Assembly (NCBI RefSeq): GCF_031846275.1
Contig: NZ_JAVRIB010000001.1
Span: 248,001-312,000 of the forward strand
DNA length: 64,000 bases
Origin: Spectribacter hydrogenoxidans
Lineage (GTDB): Bacteria > Pseudomonadota > Gammaproteobacteria > Nevskiales > Salinisphaeraceae
Direction: 5' to 3'
A model generated the notes under the pieces. The model ran no database searches and had not been told where the DNA came from. It saw only the letters and a list, made by a program, of their open reading frames with translations. Within the stretch, counting starts at the first letter, position 1, and every line of letters starts with the position of its first letter. The position numbers and the translations under genes were made by a program. Shown piece after piece: positions 17,313 through 25,436 of this stretch.

Positions 17313-17986
17313 TCGCCGTGACCGGGCCCGACGGTCGTGCGGTACCGGCCTGGTGGTTCACCCGCCTGGCGGTGACCCGTGCCGGCGGCCGGGCAGTCCG
17401 GCTGACACCGGACCGGCCGGGCCGCGAAATCCACCCGGACGCGGTGATCATCGGCGGCGGCGAGGATATCGCCCCGGCACTCTACGATGCGCTCGGCTCG
17501 CATCCGCCGACCGCGCCGGATTCAGGCCGGGATGCGTTTGAACTGGGGGTGATACAGGCCTCGCTGACCGCCGGCCGGCCGCTGCTGGGCATCTGCCGCG
17601 GGGCGCAGCTGATCAACGTCGCCCTGGGCGGCACCCTGTATCAGGATCTGCGCAGCCGACGCCGGAAAACCTGCAACCGCCGGCGGCTGTGGCCCTCGAA
17701 GCGGGTGCGGCTGGACCCGGGCAGCCAGCTCGAGAATATTATGAATACCACCACGGTATCGGTGAACAGCCTGCATCATCAGGCGGTGGCCAACCCGGGC
17801 ACCGGGCTGCGGATCACCGCCCGGGATGACGATGCCATTGCCCAGGGCATCGAGGCCGATAGCGGCCGGTTCTGCATCGGCGTGCAATGGCATCCCGAGT
17901 ACCTGCCCTGGCAGGCCCGCCAGCAGCGGCTGTTCAGGGCCCTGGTCACCGCCGCGGCGCGAAGGTCGACATGCACCGCGGCCTGA
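17285..17986 (+). CDS. Class I glutamine amidotransferase / peptidase C26
   Basis: A 233-residue GATase-fold hydrolase. The nucleophile is Cys104 in LGICRGAQLINVALGG, with His203 and Glu205 in VQWHPEYL completing the triad; IIGGGEDIAPALY is the family's GG-x-D-like motif and SVNSLHHQAV a further signature of the gamma-glutamyl-GABA hydrolase (PuuD-like) branch. It could either supply ammonia to the amidoligase or trim a gamma-glutamyl product. It overlaps the amidoligase (28 bases) and the glutaminyl cyclase gene (16 bases), so the three are surely co-transcribed and probably translationally coupled. No putrescine pathway gene is present, which argues against a simple PuuD role. Confidence 0.87.
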   Translation: MGVGTRRPLIAVTGPDGRAVPAWWFTRLAVTRAGGRAVRLTPDRPGREIHPDAVIIGGGEDIAPALYDALGSHPPTAPDSGRDAFELGVIQASLTAGRPLLGICRGAQLINVALGGTLYQDLRSRRRKTCNRRRLWPSKRVRLDPGSQLENIMNTTTVSVNSLHHQAVANPGTGLRITARDDDAIAQGIEADSGRFCIGVQWHPEYLPWQARQQRLFRALVTAAARRSTCTAA

Positions 17987-18741
17987 TTGCGCTGCTGGGG
18001 CTGGCCCTGGGCCTGGCCGCTCAGGCCAGTCCAACCCAGTACACGGTGGAACTGGTGGACAGTTATCCGCACGACCCCGAGGCCTATACCCAGGGCCTGA
18101 TCTGGCACAACGCCCATTTGCTGGAAAGCACCGGCCGCTACGGCGAGTCCACCCTGCGACGCGTGGCACTGGACAGCGGCGATGTCGAGGACTCGGTATC
18201 GCTGGACCGCGATCACTTTGGGGAAGGCCTGGCCCGGATGGGCGACCGCCTGATCCAGCTAACCTGGAAAGCCGGGCGCGGACTGATCTACGACGCCGAC
18301 ACGCTGGAACGTCTTGGTCGCTTCGACTATCCCGGCGAGGGCTGGGGCCTGACCTACGACGGCGAGCATCTGATCATGAGCGACGGCTCGGCCGAACTGC
18401 GGCGGCTGGATCCGCACAGTTTCGAGGAGCAATCCCGGCTGTCGGTGCATGTCGACGGCCAGCCGATCAACCGCCTCAACGAACTCGAGATGGTGGACGG
18501 CCAGATATGGGCCAACGTCTACAGCACCGACCTGATTGCCCGCATCGATCCGGCCACCGGCGCGGTGGTAGGCACGATCAACGCAGCACCCCTGCGCGAG
18601 CACCTGCCCGCCGGCTACAAGGTGGATGTGTTCAACGGCATTGCCCACGATCCGGACACCGGACGCATATTCGTCACCGGCAAGTACTGGCCGCGGCTAT
18701 TCGAGATCCGGGTGGTCAGCGCTGGCGCTTCAGAAAAATGA
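17971..18741 (+). CDS. Glutaminyl-peptide cyclotransferase, secreted
   Basis: A 256-residue glutamine cyclotransferase of the five-bladed propeller type (plant/bacterial QC), which converts N-terminal Gln of peptides to pyroglutamate. Residues 1-20 form a signal peptide ending AQAS. Family marks: YPHDPEAYTQGL, LLESTGRYGESTLRRV, GEGWGLTYDGEHLIMSDGS, LNELEMVDGQIWANVYSTDLIARIDP and VFNGIAHDP. It acts in the periplasm. The ATG lies inside the end of the amidotransferase gene. Its presence third in an amidoligase operon suggests that the operon product is a peptide or glutamyl compound exported and capped; this is inference. Confidence 0.93.
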   Translation: MHRGLIALLGLALGLAAQASPTQYTVELVDSYPHDPEAYTQGLIWHNAHLLESTGRYGESTLRRVALDSGDVEDSVSLDRDHFGEGLARMGDRLIQLTWKAGRGLIYDADTLERLGRFDYPGEGWGLTYDGEHLIMSDGSAELRRLDPHSFEEQSRLSVHVDGQPINRLNELEMVDGQIWANVYSTDLIARIDPATGAVVGTINAAPLREHLPAGYKVDVFNGIAHDPDTGRIFVTGKYWPRLFEIRVVSAGASEK

Positions 18742-18964
18742 TCGCCGCTGCCGGAATGTGGATCACCCCGAACCCGACGGTGAAAGCCAGCCATGCAGGG
18801 CGATCCGGCAGGGCGTTCATCGCGATCAACCCGGTGCCCAGACCAGTAAAGGCCAGCAGGCTGCGCACCACCACGGCCTGCCCGATACTGCGAATGGTGC
18901 CCTGCAGGCGCCAGTGGGCGTAGACCGTAGCCACAGCTCCCAGAATCAGATCGATGAACAGCAT
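18716..18964 (-). CDS. Small integral membrane protein
   Basis: An 82-residue hydrophobic protein with about three membrane segments: LFIDLILGAVATVYAHW, SLLAFTGLGTGLIAMNAL and WLAFTVGFGVIHIPAAAIIFL, ending in a basic LKRQR tail. It overlaps the 3' end of the glutaminyl cyclase gene by 26 bases on the other strand and is 20 bases downstream of mnmE, so it is probably the last gene of the yidC-mnmE transcript. I do not recognise the family. Confidence 0.6.
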   Translation of the reverse strand: MLFIDLILGAVATVYAHWRLQGTIRSIGQAVVVRSLLAFTGLGTGLIAMNALPDRPAWLAFTVGFGVIHIPAAAIIFLKRQR

Positions 18965-18984
18965 GGCGGAAGTCTACCGGACCG

Positions 18985-20316
18985 CTACTTACCGATGCAG
19001 AAACTGGAGAATATCTCCCCCAGCAGGTCCTCGCTGGAGACCGCGCCGGTGATCATGCCCAGTTCCTGCTGAGCCAGGCGCAGTTCCTCGGCCAGCAGCT
19101 CTCCGGCGGCATGCTCGTGCAACTGGGTCTGCCCCCGCGCCATGGCGGTAGCGGCCCGGTCCAGCGCATCGAGATGCCGGCGACGGGCGAGAAATTCGGG
19201 TTCGCCCGTGCCCAGTCCCGCCTGTTCCCGCAGCCGGGCCAGCAGTGCGTCGATGCCCTCACCGCGGGCTGCGGACAGGCGCAGACTGCCGTCAGGCAGC
19301 GGCCCCGGCTCGCGGCCGCTGAGATCACACTTGTTGCGCAGGCGGATCACCGGCCGGGTTAGACTATCCAGCCCGGCCGGCAGCTCGTCGGCATCGTCGT
19401 CCCGGTCATCGGTGATCACCAGCACGCAGTCCGCCTGCTCGGCCTCCTGCCGGGCCCGGCGCACACCCTCGGCCTCGATGGTGTCCTCGGTATCCCGCAG
19501 GCCGGCGGTGTCCGCCAGATGCAGGGCCAGCCCGTCGATGTGCAGGGTCTCGCGCAGCACGTCGCGGGTGGTGCCGGGGCGGTCGGTGACGATGGCGCTG
19601 TCGCGGCCGGCCAGACAGTTCAGAAGACTGGACTTGCCCACGTTGGGCGCACCGAGAATGGCGATGCGCAGGCCCTCGGCCAGGGCTGCGCCGCGGCCGG
19701 TTTCGGCCCGCAGACTCAGCAGCTCGCCAGCCAGACGGTCAAGCTCGTCGACCACGTGGTGCTCAGCCAGGAAATCGACATCGTCGTCAGGGAAATCGAT
19801 GGCGGCCTCGACATGCACCCGCAGGCGTAGCACGCCCTCGGCCAGTGCCGCCACCCGCCGGGAGAATGCCCCGGCCAGGCTACGGGCGGCGGCCGCCGCA
19901 GCCTGACGGCTGCCGGCGGCGATCAGATCCGCCACCGCTTCGGCCTGGGCCAGGTCCAGCTTGCCGTTCAGAAACGCCCGCTGGGAGAACTCGCCAGGAT
20001 TGGCCAACCGGGCGCCCAGCCCGAGGGCGCGAGCCAGCAGAGATTCCATCACCGCCGGGCCGCCGTGGGCCTGCAGCTCCAGCACGTGCTCCCCGGTGAA
20101 GGAGGCCGGCGCCGGGAAGTACAGCACTAGACCGCTGTCGATCAGGCTGCCGCCGGCATCGCGGAAATCGGCGAGCTGGGCCCGGCGTGGTGAGGGGCAA
20201 CGGCCCAGCCATTGCCGGGCGATTGCGGGAACATCGGGGCCGGACAGCCGAACTACCCCTATGCCGCCCCGGCCCGGCGGGGTGGCGACGGCGGCGATGG
20301 TGTCCAACTCGGGCAC
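18985..20316 (-). CDS. mnmE: tRNA modification GTPase MnmE
   Basis: With MnmG this GTPase installs the aminomethyl group at U34 of several tRNAs. The 443-residue protein has the N-terminal folate-binding domain (TIAAVATPPGRGGIGVVRLSG), a G domain with ILGAPNVGKSSLLN, DTAGLRDT and the base-specificity loop RNKCDLS, and the C-terminal CIGK whose Cys is needed for activity. The GTG start at 20316 lies 18 bases after yidC, as in most gammaproteobacterial origins. Its usual followers mnmG, rsmG, parA and parB are not found downstream here. Confidence 0.97.
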   Translation of the reverse strand: MPELDTIAAVATPPGRGGIGVVRLSGPDVPAIARQWLGRCPSPRRAQLADFRDAGGSLIDSGLVLYFPAPASFTGEHVLELQAHGGPAVMESLLARALGLGARLANPGEFSQRAFLNGKLDLAQAEAVADLIAAGSRQAAAAAARSLAGAFSRRVAALAEGVLRLRVHVEAAIDFPDDDVDFLAEHHVVDELDRLAGELLSLRAETGRGAALAEGLRIAILGAPNVGKSSLLNCLAGRDSAIVTDRPGTTRDVLRETLHIDGLALHLADTAGLRDTEDTIEAEGVRRARQEAEQADCVLVITDDRDDDADELPAGLDSLTRPVIRLRNKCDLSGREPGPLPDGSLRLSAARGEGIDALLARLREQAGLGTGEPEFLARRRHLDALDRAATAMARGQTQLHEHAAGELLAEELRLAQQELGMITGAVSSEDLLGEIFSSFCIGK

Positions 20317-20334
20317 GCCGTTGGCCGGAAGCGG

Positions 20335-22050
20335 TTACCCGCTGGCCTGACCCAGGCCCTCTTTGTCGAGCTTGCGGTAGATGTACCACTGCTGACCGAT
20401 CGAGAGCAGGTTGTTGGTGAACCAGTACACCACCAGCCCGGCCGGGAAGAAGGCGAAGAACACCGACAGCGCGATCGGCATGATCTGCATCATGCGTTGC
20501 TGCATCGGGTCCATGGTCATGGACGAGGCCGACAGCTTCTGCTGGGCGAACATCGTCAGGCCGAAGGCAATGGGCAGGATGTAGTAGGGATCGGGACTGG
20601 ACAGGTCGTTGATCCACAGCATGAAGTCGGCATGCCTCAGTTCCACCGATTCGTGCAGTACCCAGTACAGGGCGATGAACACCGGCATCTGCACCAGCAG
20701 CGGCCAGCAGCCGCCCAGGGGATTGAAGCCCTCCTTCTTGTAGAGGTCCATCATCTTTTCCTGGAGCTTCTGGCGGTCATCGCCGTACTGCTCTTTCAAC
20801 TGCTGCATGCGCGGCGCGAACTTGCGCATGCGCGCCATCGCGCGGAACTGGGTTTCCGAGAGCTTGTAGAACGCCAGCTTGATCAGCACCGTGAGCAGCA
20901 CGATCGACCAGCCCCAATTGCCAACCAAGTCGTGCAGCTTTTCCAGCACCCAGAACAGCGGGCTGGAAAGAAACGTGAAGATGCCGTAATCCACCGTCAG
21001 CACCAGCCCGGGTGCGACGTCCTCCAGCCGGTCCTGGAGCTTCGGCCCGAGGAATAGCTCGGTGCTGATGGTGGTGCGCTGCCCGGGTTCGACCACCCGC
21101 TGGGCGCCCACGTACCCGGCCTCGAAGCCCGGCGCGGTCGAACCCGGGACGGCCTTGGCCTTGGCGTAGAGGCTTACCGACTCCCCGGCCGGCGGGATTA
21201 TCGCCCCCAGGAAGTAGTGCTGCATCACCGAGACCCAGCCGCCTTCCTGGCGCTGTTTCAGCGGTTCCTCGGGGAGATCCTCGGCAGCCACCTTCTCGAA
21301 CCGGTAGCCGTCAGCATCGGCCTTGGCCTCGTGCCAGCCCACGCCCGTGAAACTGTAGGCGAACGGTGCCTCCTGGCCATGATCGAAGGGCGTGCGCCAC
21401 AGCCGGGCATACGGACTGACGGTCCATGCCTGGCCGCCGTTGTTGCGTACCTCGTGGGTCAGTCCGATGCGGTAATGGCCACGCTCGAACCGGTAGACCT
21501 TGGTCACCTCGCGCCCGTCGGCACCAGTCCAGGTCAGTGGTACCTCGAGCGTGTCCTGATTCGGGCCCAGCTCATAGCGGTCGCGATCGCTGCGGTAGGT
21601 GGCGCGATGGTCGGGGGCATCCCCGGATTCCACCAGCAGACCGCTCTGAGCGATGAAGAAGTTGGGCGCCTCGTCGTTGAGCAGCACCAGATCGCTGTCG
21701 TCTTCCCCGCTGACCGGCACGCCGATCAGCCGCATCCGACGGATATCGCCGCCCTGGGTATCGATCACCACATCGAGGGTGTCGGTAATCACCCGCACGG
21801 TCGATCCCGAAGCCAGGCCGGCGGCAGCGCGGTCGGCACCGGGCTCGCGCGCCGGTGAGCTCTCATCCGGGGCCTGTGTGGGCGCGTCGCTGATATCGGG
21901 CAGATCGTTGTCGGCGCTGCGGTTGACCGATTCCGCCGGGGTGCTTTCCGCCGCCCGGCGCTGATCCGCGTAGTCCGCCTCCCAAGCCTGGTAGAGGAAA
22001 AAGCCCAGCACACCGAGCGCGCAGAGAAGCGCGAAGCGCAGATTATCCAT
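20335..22050 (-). CDS. yidC: Membrane protein insertase YidC
   Basis: Inserts membrane proteins alone or with SecYEG. The 571-residue protein follows the Gram-negative plan: an N-terminal anchor (LRFALLCALGVLGFFLYQAW), a long low-complexity and periplasmic beta domain (about 60-350), then the five-helix core with WGWSIVLLTVLIKLAFYKLS, the amphipathic cytosolic hairpin MARMRKFAPRMQQLKEQYGDD and GGCWPLLVQMPVFIALYWVL. Its ATG overlaps the end of rnpA by 8 bases, leaving no space for the yidD gene that normally lies between them. Confidence 0.98.
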   Translation of the reverse strand: MDNLRFALLCALGVLGFFLYQAWEADYADQRRAAESTPAESVNRSADNDLPDISDAPTQAPDESSPAREPGADRAAAGLASGSTVRVITDTLDVVIDTQGGDIRRMRLIGVPVSGEDDSDLVLLNDEAPNFFIAQSGLLVESGDAPDHRATYRSDRDRYELGPNQDTLEVPLTWTGADGREVTKVYRFERGHYRIGLTHEVRNNGGQAWTVSPYARLWRTPFDHGQEAPFAYSFTGVGWHEAKADADGYRFEKVAAEDLPEEPLKQRQEGGWVSVMQHYFLGAIIPPAGESVSLYAKAKAVPGSTAPGFEAGYVGAQRVVEPGQRTTISTELFLGPKLQDRLEDVAPGLVLTVDYGIFTFLSSPLFWVLEKLHDLVGNWGWSIVLLTVLIKLAFYKLSETQFRAMARMRKFAPRMQQLKEQYGDDRQKLQEKMMDLYKKEGFNPLGGCWPLLVQMPVFIALYWVLHESVELRHADFMLWINDLSSPDPYYILPIAFGLTMFAQQKLSASSMTMDPMQQRMMQIMPIALSVFFAFFPAGLVVYWFTNNLLSIGQQWYIYRKLDKEGLGQASG

Positions 22051-22432
22051 GGTCCGGTTCGATCCTTTGCGCGGTGGCGTAGCTTTGTTGGCTACGGAGC
22101 TTGTGCCAGTGCTGCGTCAGGCTGTCGAACAGCTGGCGGCGAGTGCGACGATGCGTGGCCTGCCGGGCCAGCACCACCACATCGACGTCGGGCAGATCGG
22201 CCGCAGCATGGCGGAAACTTTCCCGCACCGCGCGCTTGATGCGGTTGCGGTCAACCGCGCGTTTGGCGCGACGCTTGGAAATGGCCAGGCCTAGCCGGGG
22301 GCGGGCTGCCGGTGACGGCGCCCAGATCACCACGAAGTCGTCGTCGGCCTGACGGTGACCCCGCGCGAAAACCCGCTTGAATGCGCTTGCATTGCGTAGC
22401 CTGGAGGTCGGCCGCAGCCGTGCCGTGGGCAA
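22043..22432 (-). CDS. rnpA: Ribonuclease P protein component
   Basis: The protein subunit that assists RNase P RNA in processing pre-tRNA 5' ends. 129 residues with the family signature RAKRAVDRNRIKRAVRESFR at about 54-73 (the RNR motif) and the preceding LGLAISKRRAKRAV. The most upstream consistent start is a TTG at 22432, 8 bases after the rpmH stop; MPTARLRPTSRLRN then matches the normal N-terminus. Coupling to rpmH probably compensates for the weak start codon. It overlaps yidC by 8 bases. Confidence 0.94.
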   Translation of the reverse strand: MPTARLRPTSRLRNASAFKRVFARGHRQADDDFVVIWAPSPAARPRLGLAISKRRAKRAVDRNRIKRAVRESFRHAAADLPDVDVVVLARQATHRRTRRQLFDSLTQHWHKLRSQQSYATAQRIEPDHG

Positions 22433-22440
22433 TCCGACGG

Positions 22441-22575
22441 CTACGGAACCAGACGCTTTCGGCCCTTGGCCCGTCGACTGGCCAGCACGGCACGACCGTT
22501 CTTGGTCGCCATGCGGGCGCGGAATCCGTGGGTGCGCTTGCGGCGCAGATTGCTGGGCTGGAATGTGCGTTTCAT
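22441..22575 (-). CDS. rpmH: 50S ribosomal protein L34
   Basis: A 44-residue, highly basic ribosomal protein. Translation on the minus strand from the ATG at 22575 starts MKRTFQPSNLRRKRTHGF and continues with RARMATKNGRAVLASRRAKG, which is essentially the universal bacterial L34 sequence, ending at TAG 22441-22443. It is the first gene of the rpmH-rnpA-yidC-mnmE transcript that runs away from dnaA. Confidence 0.98.
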   Translation of the reverse strand: MKRTFQPSNLRRKRTHGFRARMATKNGRAVLASRRAKGRKRLVP

Positions 22576-22756
22576 TGGCGGTAACCGGGGCGCTGGGGCC
22601 GCGTGGATGACGAGCGGCCGCGCAGTTTAGCCCCTGGCCCCGGTGCTTTCAAGCAACAGCGCCGGGCTTGTGGATAACTGCGTCGCTCTAATGTAGTGTC
22701 GTGTCGCACCGGCAGCCGCAACGCCGGGTATCACGCCATCTCGGGGAGGCAAGGGA
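22576..22756. promoter_or_regulatory. rpmH-dnaA intergenic region with DnaA box
   Basis: This 181-bp divergent space must hold the promoters of rpmH (left) and dnaA (right). It contains one perfect DnaA box, TGTGGATAA, at 22669-22677 (complement of TTATCCACA), suited to autoregulation of dnaA. GGGGAGG just before the TTG start of dnaA is a strong ribosome binding site. No clear -35/-10 pair could be assigned by eye. Confidence 0.7.
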
Positions 22757-24061
22757 TTGACCGAAAGCCTGTGGCAACGCTGTCTATCGCAACTGGAAAG
22801 CCGGCTGTCCGAGCGCGACATCAACATGTGGCTGCGACCGTTGCAGGCGGTGGCCACCGATCACGGCATGGATCTGCTGGCCCCCAACGAACTGGTACGC
22901 GAGCAGGTTGACCGCGAATACCGCGGCGTCATCGAGTCCATCCTGAGCGGCATCGGCGGCAATGCCTCGCAGGTACGGGTGAGTGTTGGCGGTGGCGAGC
23001 GCAGCGCGCGTGCCGACGCGGCGCCGGCCATGCGCGGCTTTCGCAGCAATCTCGATCCCCGGTATACCTTCCAGTCATTCGTACAGGGCAAATCCAACCA
23101 GATTGCCCGGGCCGCCGCGGAACAGGCCGCCCTGCCGGAGAACGCCGCCTACAACCCGCTGCTGATCTACGGCGGGGTGGGTCTGGGCAAGACCCATCTC
23201 ATGCACGGGGTGGGCAATCGCATGCTGGACCTGAACCAGCGGGCGAAGGTGGTCTACGTCCGCTCGGAGCACTTCGTCAACGAGTTGATTACCGCGATCC
23301 GGCACAACCGGATGGATGACTTCAAGGCGTTCTACCGGTCGGTGGACGCCCTGCTGATCGACGACATCCAGTTCTTCGCCGGCAAGGACCGTTCGCAGGA
23401 GGAGTTCTTCCACACATTTAATGCCCTGCTGGAATCGAATCAGCGCATCGTGCTGACCTGCGATCGTTTCCCAAAGGAAGTAGAGGGCCTGGAGGACCGG
23501 CTCAAGTCCCGCTTCTCATGGGGGTTGTCGGTGGCCGTTGAGCCACCGGAACTGGAAACGCGGGTGGCAATCCTGATCGCCAAGGCCGAGCAGCACGACG
23601 TTGTGTTGCCACAGGAAGTGGCCTTCTTCATCGCCAAACGGGTGCGCTCGAATGTGCGGGATCTCGAGAGCGCACTGCACCGGCTCACCGCCACCGCCAA
23701 GTTCTCCGGTAGCCCGATCACCATCGATTTCGCCAAGCAGGCACTGCAGGACATGCTCGCGGTGTACGACCGGCTGGTCACGCTGGAAAACATCCAGCGC
23801 ACCGTGGCGGAGTACTTCAAGATCCGCATCCATGACCTCAACGCCAAGAAACGCAGCCGATCCGTGGCTCGTCCGCGGCAGATCGCCATGGCACTGGCCA
23901 AGGAGTTGACCAACCACAGCCTACCCGAAATCGGCGCCGCCTTCGGTGGGCGAGATCACACGACCGTGCTCCATGCATGTAGGAAAATCAAGGAGTTACG
24001 GGAATCAGAGCCGCGTCTGGACGAGGACTACAACAACCTTGCGCGGACCTTGACGAGTTGA
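22757..24061 (+). CDS. dnaA: Chromosomal replication initiator DnaA
   Basis: Binds DnaA boxes and opens oriC. 434 residues: domain I (ESLWQRCLSQLESRLSERDINMW), a short domain II, AAA+ domain III with Walker A GGVGLGKTH (139-147), Walker B ALLIDDIQFF and the sensor region, and domain IV with the DNA-binding signature FGGRDHTTVLHACRKI. The start is TTG, supported by GGGGAGGCAAGGGA immediately upstream and by the standard N-terminus MTESLWQ. A rare start codon for dnaA may limit its level. dnaN follows after the oriC-like space. Confidence 0.98.
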   Translation: MTESLWQRCLSQLESRLSERDINMWLRPLQAVATDHGMDLLAPNELVREQVDREYRGVIESILSGIGGNASQVRVSVGGGERSARADAAPAMRGFRSNLDPRYTFQSFVQGKSNQIARAAAEQAALPENAAYNPLLIYGGVGLGKTHLMHGVGNRMLDLNQRAKVVYVRSEHFVNELITAIRHNRMDDFKAFYRSVDALLIDDIQFFAGKDRSQEEFFHTFNALLESNQRIVLTCDRFPKEVEGLEDRLKSRFSWGLSVAVEPPELETRVAILIAKAEQHDVVLPQEVAFFIAKRVRSNVRDLESALHRLTATAKFSGSPITIDFAKQALQDMLAVYDRLVTLENIQRTVAEYFKIRIHDLNAKKRSRSVARPRQIAMALAKELTNHSLPEIGAAFGGRDHTTVLHACRKIKELRESEPRLDEDYNNLARTLTS

Positions 24062-24315
24062 TCCTGTGGATAACCCCGGTACAACCGCTGACGTGTTCAG
24101 AGTGATCCCCGGACCGCGATATTCGTCCACAGGGCGCACACAGGCTGTACGTGCCGGGTCCGAGTATTTAGCAACAGGGTTGTCATTGGTTGAGAACGTT
24201 GTTTTAAAAGGAAAATGTTGGGATATCCAACGCAGAAGCCGGGCACTATGACTACTACTACTAGCTTTCTTTTACTTAAACCTAATAGTCAACGGAGCGA
24301 GAGAGGGGACACCGC
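24062..24315. other. Probable oriC (dnaA-dnaN intergenic region)
   Basis: A perfect DnaA box TGTGGATAA lies at 24065-24073, directly after the dnaA stop; a degenerate one (TCGTCCACA) lies near 24123-24131. From about 24199 the base composition turns AT-rich (TTGTTTTAAAAGGAAAATG and, near 24263-24292, CTTTCTTTTACTTAAACC), suitable as a DNA unwinding element. Gene order and a strand switch in coding direction on either side also point to an origin. Only one perfect box is visible here, so part of the origin may extend into the rpmH-dnaA gap. Confidence 0.7.
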
Positions 24316-25416
24316 ATGAAGTTCACGGCCGAGCGGGAATCATTACTGACGGCTCTGCAGGCGATCGTCGGCGTGGTGGAGCGACGTCAGACCATGCCGA
24401 TCCTGTCGAATCTGTTGCTCAAGGTGGAGAACAACCATCTGACCCTTACCGCGACCGACCTCGAAATCGAACTGGTGACATTTCTCGACGCGGAGGTCAG
24501 CCAGCCGGGCAGCACCACCGTCCCGGCTCGCAAGTTACTGGATATCGTCCGGGGACTGCCGCCCCAGGCGGATATTGCCGTCTCGATGGAGGAGCAGCGG
24601 GTTCGCGTTAGCTCCGGGCGCAGCCGGTTTGCGCTGTCGAGTCTTCCGGCCAATGAATTCCCCTTTCTCGACGAGATCGAAACCGGCCAGTCACTGACGC
24701 TGGCACAGAAGGTCCTCAAGCGGTTGATCGATCGGACCCAGTTCGCCATGGCGCATCAAGACGTTCGCTACTACCTCAACGGATTACTCCTGGTGCTGCA
24801 ATCGACGGGGCTGCGAGCGGTTGCCACGGACGGCCATCGGCTGGCGCTGTCCGATGCCGATGCCGAGACCGGCATGGATGAATCGCGGCAGGTAATCGTG
24901 CCGCGCAAGGCGATCACCGAACTGCAACGCCTGCTCGGGGATGTCGACGGCGAAGTCCGGGTCACCCTCAGCGACAATCACATGCAGGTGGTGCTGCCAA
25001 GCCTGTGTTTTACCACCAAACTCATCGACGGTCGCTTCCCTGATTACGAACGGGTTATCCCCGAGGTAGGCGACAAGCGAGTTGTGGGAGACCGGGAACT
25101 GGTGCGTCAGGCATTGTCGCGTACCGCGATCCTGTCGAACGAGAAGTTCAAGGGCGTGCGGCTGTCGCTGGACGAGAACCGCCTGAGTCTGCAGGCGCAG
25201 AATCCCGACCAGGAAGAAGCCGAGGATGAGATCGAGGTGGTCTACGATGGCGCCCCGCTGGAGATCGGCTTCAATGTCAGCTATCTCCTCGAGGCCCTGG
25301 GGGCGATGTCCGGCGAGTCCTTCTCGCTGGAGCTGACCGGCCCGGACAGCAGCGGTTTGCTGCGTGACGAGAGCGACCGGTCCAGCCAATATGTCGTGAT
25401 GCCCATGCGGCTGTAG
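24316..25416 (+). CDS. dnaN: DNA polymerase III beta sliding clamp
   Basis: The ring clamp that tethers polymerase III and many repair proteins. 366 residues, the normal length, in three repeated clamp domains; MKFTAERESLLTALQAIVGVVERRQTMPILSNLLL, NGLLLVLQSTGLRAVATDGHRLA and the C-terminal YVVMPMRL that lines the protein-binding pocket are all typical. It begins after the oriC space and is followed by recF after 20 bases. Confidence 0.98.
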   Translation: MKFTAERESLLTALQAIVGVVERRQTMPILSNLLLKVENNHLTLTATDLEIELVTFLDAEVSQPGSTTVPARKLLDIVRGLPPQADIAVSMEEQRVRVSSGRSRFALSSLPANEFPFLDEIETGQSLTLAQKVLKRLIDRTQFAMAHQDVRYYLNGLLLVLQSTGLRAVATDGHRLALSDADAETGMDESRQVIVPRKAITELQRLLGDVDGEVRVTLSDNHMQVVLPSLCFTTKLIDGRFPDYERVIPEVGDKRVVGDRELVRQALSRTAILSNEKFKGVRLSLDENRLSLQAQNPDQEEAEDEIEVVYDGAPLEIGFNVSYLLEALGAMSGESFSLELTGPDSSGLLRDESDRSSQYVVMPMRL

Positions 25417-25436
25417 CGCTCGGGCGACCCCGGGCC

